From an uncultured Clostridia bacterium (GTDB lineage Bacteria; Bacillota; Clostridia; Oscillospirales; Acutalibacteraceae): a stretch of DNA of 64,000 nucleotides. The notes below the pieces were generated by a model, which had not been told where the DNA came from, ran no database searches, and was given only the letters and a program-made list of their open reading frames with translations. Every line of letters starts with the position of its first letter. The first letter of the stretch is position 1. The position numbers and the translations under genes are program-made. The stretch is taken from the NCBI GenBank assembly GCA_946407065.1, contig CAMJMQ010000008.1:39928-103927 (forward strand), read 5' to 3'. Positions 59,268 through 64,000 of this stretch are shown one piece after another.

Positions 59268-60983
59268 TTATTTCAAGTAACCGTTCATATCCTCGGCGAT
59301 CTTGTCGGTGATCGTCTTTGCTTCGTCAGCAGTAGCGCCGATCGCGGTGATATAGATCTTGATCTTCGGCTCGGTACCGGAGGGTCTGACGATCGCGCAG
59401 TGACCGCCCTCAGTGGTGTAGGAGAGCACGTTGGACTTGGGCAGATCGATCTTTTCGGTAGCGCCGGTCACGAGATCGGTAGCGACATGCGTATCGTAGT
59501 CGGCAACGGATACAACTTTGTAGCCCGCGATGGTAGCGGGAGCGTTCTCACGCAAGCCATCCATGATACCTGCCATCTTCTGCATACCCTCGGCACCTTC
59601 AAAGTAGAAGTTCAGCGTGGTATTCAGATAGTAGCCGTATTCATCGTAAATACCGTCGATGATATCGACCAGCGACTTGCCCTGCTTTTTATAGTATGCC
59701 GCCATCTCACAGATCAGCATGGAAGCGACAACAGCGTCTTTATCTCTGACATAGGTGCCGGCAAGATAGCCGCAGCTCTCTTCAAAGCCGAAGACAAAGC
59801 GATCTTCCTCGCCCTTCTGCTCGAGACCTAAGATAATCTCGCCGATATACTTGAAGCCGGTCAGACAGTTTCTCAGCTCGCAATCGTACTTCTTGCAGAT
59901 CGCTTCGATGATCTTAGTGGTAACGATCGTCTTGACGACAACGGGATCCTTGGGGAGGTTGCCCAGCGCCTTACGGCAGTTGAGGATATACTCGGTCAGC
60001 ATCGCGCCGATCTCGTTACCGGTATACAGACGATAGGTGCCGTCGGCACGCTTTGCGGCAATGCTGACGCGGTCGGAGTCGGGGTCGGTCGCTAACAGCA
60101 GATCAGCGTCGTTCGCCTTACAGTATTCCAGACCCTTTTCAAGCGCCTCTTCCAGCTCGGGGTTGGGGAAGGGGCAGGTGGTAAAGTTACCGTCGGGCAT
60201 CTCCTGCTCCTTGACGATAATGACATTCTCCATGCCGACGTCGGAAAGGACGCGTCTGACGAGTTTGTTGCCCGCGCCGTTGAGCGGGGTATAAACGACC
60301 TTCAGATCGGTACCCTCGCAGATACCGGCGTTGACCTGATTCTTCTTGACTTCATCGAGATAGCTATCATAGACCGCATCCTTGACATATTCGATGGAGC
60401 CGTTTTTCAGCGCTTCATCAAAATCACAAAGCTTGACGTCATCAAACATATCCAGCGCCTGAATCTCATCGAATACCATACCGGCGGCGACATCAGTCAT
60501 CTGACAGCCGTCCTCCCCGTATGCCTTATAGCCGTTATATTTCGCGGGGTTGTGACTCGCTGTAATCATGATACCCGCTACACAACCCAGATGACGAACC
60601 AAATAGCTCAGCACAGGGGTGGGTTCGAGTTCTTCCGTGATATATGCTTTGATACCGTTCGCCGCCAGTACACGAGCCGCCTCGATCTTGAAGAGATCGG
60701 AGTTGATGCGGGAATCGTGAGAGATCGCGACAGCACCGGTTCCGTACTTCTTCTTGATATAGTTGGCAAGACCCTGTGTTGCGTGGCGAACCACATAAAT
60801 ATTCATTCTGTTGGTACCCGCTCCGAGTACACCACGCAGTCCGGCGGTGCCGAATTTCAGCGGGGTATAGAAGCGGTCATAGATCGCGTCATTGTCGTCC
60901 TTGACGTCATTCAGCTCCTGTACCAATTGTGCGTCTTCGGTTGCTTTTTCAAGCCATTCCTTGTAAATGTTCATATAATCCAT
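59268..60983 (-). CDS. pgcA: Phosphoglucomutase / phospho-sugar mutase (PgcA type)
   Basis: The 571-residue alpha-D-phosphohexomutase has the substrate start LKFGTAGLRGVLGAGTNRMN. The phosphoserine loop is GIMITASHNPAKYNGYKAY, the Mg loop is ATDPDSDRV, and GFEESCGYLAG is the sugar-binding loop. C-terminal PSGTEPKIKIY binds phosphate. The length suits PgcA/ManB-type phosphoglucomutases, which make glucose 1-phosphate for GalU. A TTGTCA-17-TATAGT promoter precedes it on the minus strand. Confidence 0.94.
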   Translation of the reverse strand: MDYMNIYKEWLEKATEDAQLVQELNDVKDDNDAIYDRFYTPLKFGTAGLRGVLGAGTNRMNIYVVRHATQGLANYIKKKYGTGAVAISHDSRINSDLFKIEAARVLAANGIKAYITEELEPTPVLSYLVRHLGCVAGIMITASHNPAKYNGYKAYGEDGCQMTDVAAGMVFDEIQALDMFDDVKLCDFDEALKNGSIEYVKDAVYDSYLDEVKKNQVNAGICEGTDLKVVYTPLNGAGNKLVRRVLSDVGMENVIIVKEQEMPDGNFTTCPFPNPELEEALEKGLEYCKANDADLLLATDPDSDRVSIAAKRADGTYRLYTGNEIGAMLTEYILNCRKALGNLPKDPVVVKTIVTTKIIEAICKKYDCELRNCLTGFKYIGEIILGLEQKGEEDRFVFGFEESCGYLAGTYVRDKDAVVASMLICEMAAYYKKQGKSLVDIIDGIYDEYGYYLNTTLNFYFEGAEGMQKMAGIMDGLRENAPATIAGYKVVSVADYDTHVATDLVTGATEKIDLPKSNVLSYTTEGGHCAIVRPSGTEPKIKIYITAIGATADEAKTITDKIAEDMNGYLK

Positions 60984-61026
60984 ACTATCACCCTATGAAT
61001 CAAATTTGGCATAAAACACCACTTAA

Positions 61027-61055
61027 ACTATACCATAAATCAAACTTATTGACAA
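61027..61055 (-). promoter_or_regulatory. Promoter of the phosphoglucomutase gene
   Basis: On the minus strand TTGTCA and TATAGT are 17 bp apart, about 45 bp before the start. Confidence 0.7.
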
Positions 61056-61196
61056 TATCTAAACTCAAGTTTATGTAATTAAAACAAAAAATCGGATATA
61101 AGATAAGTATTATCACCAAATAATGATAATTCATCGGATCAAAAAGGATGAATTTCGTCGAATGGCACAAAAAGATCTTGATTCAAAAACAAGGTC

Positions 61197-61225
61197 TTGA
61201 TTTTGAATTGCTTCTGTAGTATGAT
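61197..61225 (+). promoter_or_regulatory. Promoter of the membrane-anchored protein gene
   Basis: TTGATT and TATGAT are 17 bp apart, about 30 bp before the start codon at 61256. Confidence 0.6.
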
Positions 61226-61255
61226 ATACAATGATTGAAAATAGGAGGTATATCC

Positions 61256-62311
61256 ATGAGTGAAAAAATGAATCCCGAATTAAATACAGAAGAAACCACA
61301 GCCTCTGTGTCTGACGATACAGAAAAGACTGAATTATCAGCTGATACCGATGAAACTGTTGTTACCGACGATACGGCAAAGGAATCATCAGTCGAAACCG
61401 ATGAAGCTACCGTTACAGACGGTGCAGAGCAAACTGTTTCAATCGATTCCGTAGCTGCTGAAGCAACCGCAGAAAATACCGTCACTGAAGAGGAAAAACC
61501 GGAAAAGAAAAAACCGGTACTGCAAAAGCCGATTATTATCGCCTGCTGCATCGTATTGGTTGCTATTCTCGGATTTCTCGCGTACATGGCATTCTTCCTG
61601 AAAGAACCCGAAAACGTTACATGGTCCAATGACGTCAACGATGTGACCTATTATTATGAGTTCAAAACCGACGGTACCTTCACCGGCTATCTGGGCAGCA
61701 TCGAGATGACAGGCTCTTTCCAGAAGACAAACGGTGAAGACGGCAAAACCATTACCTTAGACAAAAGTTTCGGCAGTTTCTATCAGGGAGCGCCCGCTAC
61801 TTATTCTATCAAGGGCTCCAGACTGTTCGGTAATCAGGAGATGTCCTGCTCTTATTCCGAAGACTATCAATTCACCCTGAAACAGTCAAAGAGAGAGAAA
61901 AAGCTGTTGGATCTTCCCGAGAATTTCTCTGCTGATGAAAATCTTGTCGGTACATGGATCTTCAAATACATGAACTATGATATCTATAAGGTAACCTTCA
62001 ACAATGACGGTTCCATGGTTCTGGAATTCATGCAGGACGGCGTGAAATACAACGGTATCTACACCATCGAAGGTTCTACCATTAACTTCACCTACTATGT
62101 AACCGAAGCAACGGCAACATCGCTCGACTATAATATAGACGGCGATTACCTGACCTTTATGGGTTATCAGTTCGTACGTGAGGGCAGCGAGGCCGAAAAG
62201 GCGACCTCCGATCAGGCGAACATCATCACACAGGCAAACGATCAGGCTCAAGAAACTCAGGCTACGGAAGCAGTAACAGAAGCAGCTCAAACGAAAGAAG
62301 CCGCAGAATAA
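61256..62311 (+). CDS. Membrane-anchored protein with two lipocalin-like domains
   Basis: The 351-residue protein has an acidic Thr/Glu-rich cytoplasmic part of about 85 residues and one membrane helix (PIIIACCIVLVAILGFLAYMAFFL). Two beta-rich domains of the DUF5640/lipocalin-like type lie outside (YYYEFKTDGTFTGYLGSIEMTGSFQ, then LVGTWIFKYMNYDIYKVTFNNDGSMVLEF). It ends in an Ala/Thr/Glu-rich tail. It may sense or bind a small ligand; no activity is known. AGGAGG stands 7 bases before the ATG at 61256, which rules out the upstream in-frame start. Confidence 0.72.
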   Translation: MSEKMNPELNTEETTASVSDDTEKTELSADTDETVVTDDTAKESSVETDEATVTDGAEQTVSIDSVAAEATAENTVTEEEKPEKKKPVLQKPIIIACCIVLVAILGFLAYMAFFLKEPENVTWSNDVNDVTYYYEFKTDGTFTGYLGSIEMTGSFQKTNGEDGKTITLDKSFGSFYQGAPATYSIKGSRLFGNQEMSCSYSEDYQFTLKQSKREKKLLDLPENFSADENLVGTWIFKYMNYDIYKVTFNNDGSMVLEFMQDGVKYNGIYTIEGSTINFTYYVTEATATSLDYNIDGDYLTFMGYQFVREGSEAEKATSDQANIITQANDQAQETQATEAVTEAAQTKEAAE

Positions 62312-62318
62312 AGTGTAA

Positions 62319-62350
62319 AAGCCCCTCCAAACGGCGGGGCTTCGTTTATA
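62319..62350 (+). terminator. Terminator of the membrane-anchored protein gene
   Basis: AAGCCCC/GGGGCTT stem followed by CGTTTAT, between convergent genes. Confidence 0.75.
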
Positions 62351-62351
62351 T

Positions 62352-63755
62352 CTATATCATACCTTTCAATGTCGCAACATCGCAAACATCCACTCGGTTA
62401 TCGTTCGTCAGATCCGCGGCAAGCATATATACGCCGTTAAAATCGGAAGCGCCGATCAAATAATCCATCAATGTGTTCAGATCGCGCGAATTACGGTTGC
62501 CTTCACCCGTGATATCACCGGTGATTGCCAGTTCGTAGGTATAGGTGAAGTCTTCGGAATCAAAAACCGCCCTCATCGCCGTGCCGATATTACCGCTCTT
62601 TTTCACGGCGTTTCCTCGATAGATCGTGAGTGAATAGCCGTCATAGCGCATATTCTTTTTGAATGCCGCTACCGTCGTTTGCTCAGGGATATCGGAGATA
62701 TAATAACGTGTGGAATCAACCTGATAGACATCGGATGATATCGAGGACGGTTCCGATCTTTGTTGGCCTGTACGATCGGCAGCGGTATCACCGCCGTTTG
62801 AGTGATCCGAATCGTGATTCTCATCATCAGCTCCCGATTCATCGGTATCATCATCTACCTTCAAAGATGTAAAATCACTAATTCTAACCGTAAATGAACC
62901 GGAATCACCGGTGGCGATCACGGTATTGCCGTTCGTATAAACGGAGATTATCTGCCCCGCGCCGCGATAATAGGCAATCTTTTCTCCCGAATCGAGGTCA
63001 TATGCATTGATGGTACTGCCGTTCGGATAATAGAGCGTATTCCCGATCACACAAGCTGACGCAGCATGATTATCATAGTCGGCGGTGAACAGATAAGAGA
63101 GCTGATCGCCATTTATTTGATATACCTTACCATGACCGGACACATAAGTATTGCTGTCGGCAGGGAAAAGAGGGGTATCGACCTCATCACCCGACAACGC
63201 GTTAAAACGTCCGGATGACAATCGATACAATGTATCACCGGCGACGGCATAGATGCCGTCGTGAAATCCACCGAAAACGGCATTGATCTCGCTGTCAAAG
63301 CGATATCGCCCAAGATAGCTTCCGCTGTAAGAAAAAGCCGAAACCTCATGATCATCCCGATAGTTCTCAATATAGATCGCGCCGTTATCGCAGGCAAAAT
63401 CTGTATGATTATATAATAACGCGTCATTGATCACAAAGCCTTCTAAAAAGTCGGTATCCAAGTAATAGACAAATACCGAGAGCTGATTCTTTCTGACATC
63501 CTCACACAGCAGCACCGTTTTACCACGATAGGCACAGACCGAGCGAATAGGGGAGGGAACATCTACACCGGCGTTGAGCGTATGAGAAGCGTAGCGGGTG
63601 ATATCCGCATGCTTACCGTTGAATCGAATCGTATAGATACCGGTATCATCTGAACTTTGATAGGCGCGGGAATTCTGAGGAACATACGCGGAAATGGGAG
63701 ACGCGGCAAATACAAGTATCAGCAAACATAAAAAGATACAAAGGATCCGCTTCAT
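62352..63755 (-). CDS. Secreted dockerin protein with beta-propeller-like N-terminal part
   Basis: The 467-residue protein has a signal peptide (RILCIFLCLLILVFAASPISAY). About 320 residues of short repeated strands follow (SVCAYRGKTVLLCEDV, AVFGGFHDGIYAVAGDTLYRL, ACVIGNTLYYPNGSTINAYDLDSG), suggesting a WD/YVTN-like propeller. An acidic Asp/Ser linker and a short domain come next. The C-terminal type I dockerin has loops GDITGEGNRNSRDL and ADLTNDNRVDVCDV. It would be a non-catalytic or unknown partner in the same cohesin system as the enzyme at the left edge. The ATG at 63755 has GGGGGTGAG upstream; the frame runs further but through the promoter. Confidence 0.82.
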   Translation of the reverse strand: MKRILCIFLCLLILVFAASPISAYVPQNSRAYQSSDDTGIYTIRFNGKHADITRYASHTLNAGVDVPSPIRSVCAYRGKTVLLCEDVRKNQLSVFVYYLDTDFLEGFVINDALLYNHTDFACDNGAIYIENYRDDHEVSAFSYSGSYLGRYRFDSEINAVFGGFHDGIYAVAGDTLYRLSSGRFNALSGDEVDTPLFPADSNTYVSGHGKVYQINGDQLSYLFTADYDNHAASACVIGNTLYYPNGSTINAYDLDSGEKIAYYRGAGQIISVYTNGNTVIATGDSGSFTVRISDFTSLKVDDDTDESGADDENHDSDHSNGGDTAADRTGQQRSEPSSISSDVYQVDSTRYYISDIPEQTTVAAFKKNMRYDGYSLTIYRGNAVKKSGNIGTAMRAVFDSEDFTYTYELAITGDITGEGNRNSRDLNTLMDYLIGASDFNGVYMLAADLTNDNRVDVCDVATLKGMI

Positions 63756-63798
63756 ACTTCTCACCCCCGCCATTCGACAATTATCTACATCTAAATTG

Positions 63799-63827
63799 AT
63801 TATACAGTAGCGCTCTGTATAACACAA
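63799..63827 (-). promoter_or_regulatory. Promoter of the dockerin protein gene
   Basis: On the minus strand TTGTGT and TATAAT are 17 bp apart, about 45 bp before the start. Confidence 0.7.
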
Positions 63828-63858
63828 GAGTAAATAATTATTTAACAATGTTTGATTA

Positions 63859-63900
63859 AAAAATCAACACGGAGCATCATAATAGATACTCCGTGCTGAT
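63859..63900 (-). terminator. Terminator after a copied tRNA tail
   Basis: CACGGAG/CTCCGTG with ATCA/TGAT flanks. On the minus strand it is followed by TTTTTT. Confidence 0.85.
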
Positions 63901-63905
63901 TCATA

Positions 63906-64000
63906 TGGCGGAAGCGGTGTATATTGATTTGTCGGTAAACAGTTACCCCGTCTTCGGATCGTCACCTTCTGTCCAACGTCTGATCTACGCTCTCCCTACA
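63906..64000 (-). repeat. tRNA-linked non-coding unit at the right edge (partial)
   Basis: On the minus strand the window edge reads TGTAGGGAGAGCG, and the first 53 bases match the tRNA-Pro unit at about 44 positions (counted by eye). The unit ends with CACCGCTTCCGCCA (63906-63919), which looks like the 3' end of a tRNA-Ser, directly before the terminator. The tRNA gene itself must lie beyond the window on the minus strand. Confidence 0.8.

Overview
The window is 64 kb of chromosome from a Gram-positive, anaerobic, starch-using member of the Clostridia, most like Ruminococcus (Oscillospiraceae). This rests on dockerin-bearing secreted proteins with Pro/Thr linkers at both ends of the window, a clostridial V-type ATPase operon, AGGAGG-type ribosome sites, TTG starts, and a diadenylate cyclase/YbbR pair. 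The left edge cuts an amylase-type enzyme that carries a dockerin between starch-binding modules, the layout used in amylosomes of the R. bromii kind. A species cannot be fixed from this sequence alone.

Layout. 1-5.8 kb: amylase 3' end, an HPr-like protein without the phosphorylatable His, MtaB, a GHL10 hydrolase, DUF1294 and an RluD-type pseudouridine synthase. 5.8-8.9 kb (minus): queA-tgt-yajC-membrane protein. 9.1-12.0 kb: asd-dapA-dapB for lysine/diaminopimelate. 12.2-15.9 kb: DUF3343 plus class V aminotransferase, then cdaA-cdaR for c-di-AMP. 16-20.7 kb: rodA (minus), then tsaE-tsaB-rpiB-upp-lipoprotein. 20.8-21.7 kb: tRNA-Leu followed by a tandem array of non-coding units. 21.7-27.8 kb: a lipid kinase, a domain-swapped XdhC, then metF, a free-standing MetH activation domain and metH. 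28.0-28.3 kb: tRNA-Arg-His-Lys. 28.3-30.3 kb: a RepA-like ATPase gene inside long inverted repeats. 30.3-39.4 kb (minus): the complete V-ATPase operon with a different dispersed repeat in four of its junctions. 39.4-45.9 kb: DUF711 plus ACT protein, galU, a RING/zinc-ribbon membrane protein, prfB, a YdcF protein, a TSCPD protein and tRNA-Gly. 46-51 kb: dnaD-like, dnaC/dnaI-like, tRNA-Gln, tRNA-Pro with another non-coding unit, and pcrA. 51-59 kb: conserved clostridial proteins, a J-domain protein, a secreted Big_2/GH24 lysozyme, two membrane proteins and a 460-bp MITE-like element. 59-64 kb: phosphoglucomutase, a membrane-anchored protein, a second dockerin protein and, at the right edge, a third copy of the tRNA-linked unit.

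The most unusual signal is a family of about 230-bp, apparently non-coding units attached to the 3' ends of tRNA genes (Leu, Pro, and by inference Ser beyond the right edge). Each unit starts after the tRNA terminator with an inverted copy of the tRNA T-arm strand, continues through a structured core with a covarying hairpin and a conserved GAGAGCG motif, and ends in a direct copy of the tRNA 3' tail including CCA, followed by another terminator. At tRNA-Leu the units are tandem and two of them end in a good sigma-70 type promoter facing the copied tail. Second in interest are the MITE at 58.7 kb, whose two internal modules fold alike with compensatory changes, and the RepA-like ATPase between 80-bp inverted repeats.

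A regulatory theme recurs. Three genes (5835-6239 minus, 12239 plus, 51256 plus) have their Shine-Dalgarno sequence inside the 3' arm of a hairpin (terminator-like in at least two cases) that stands just before the start codon.
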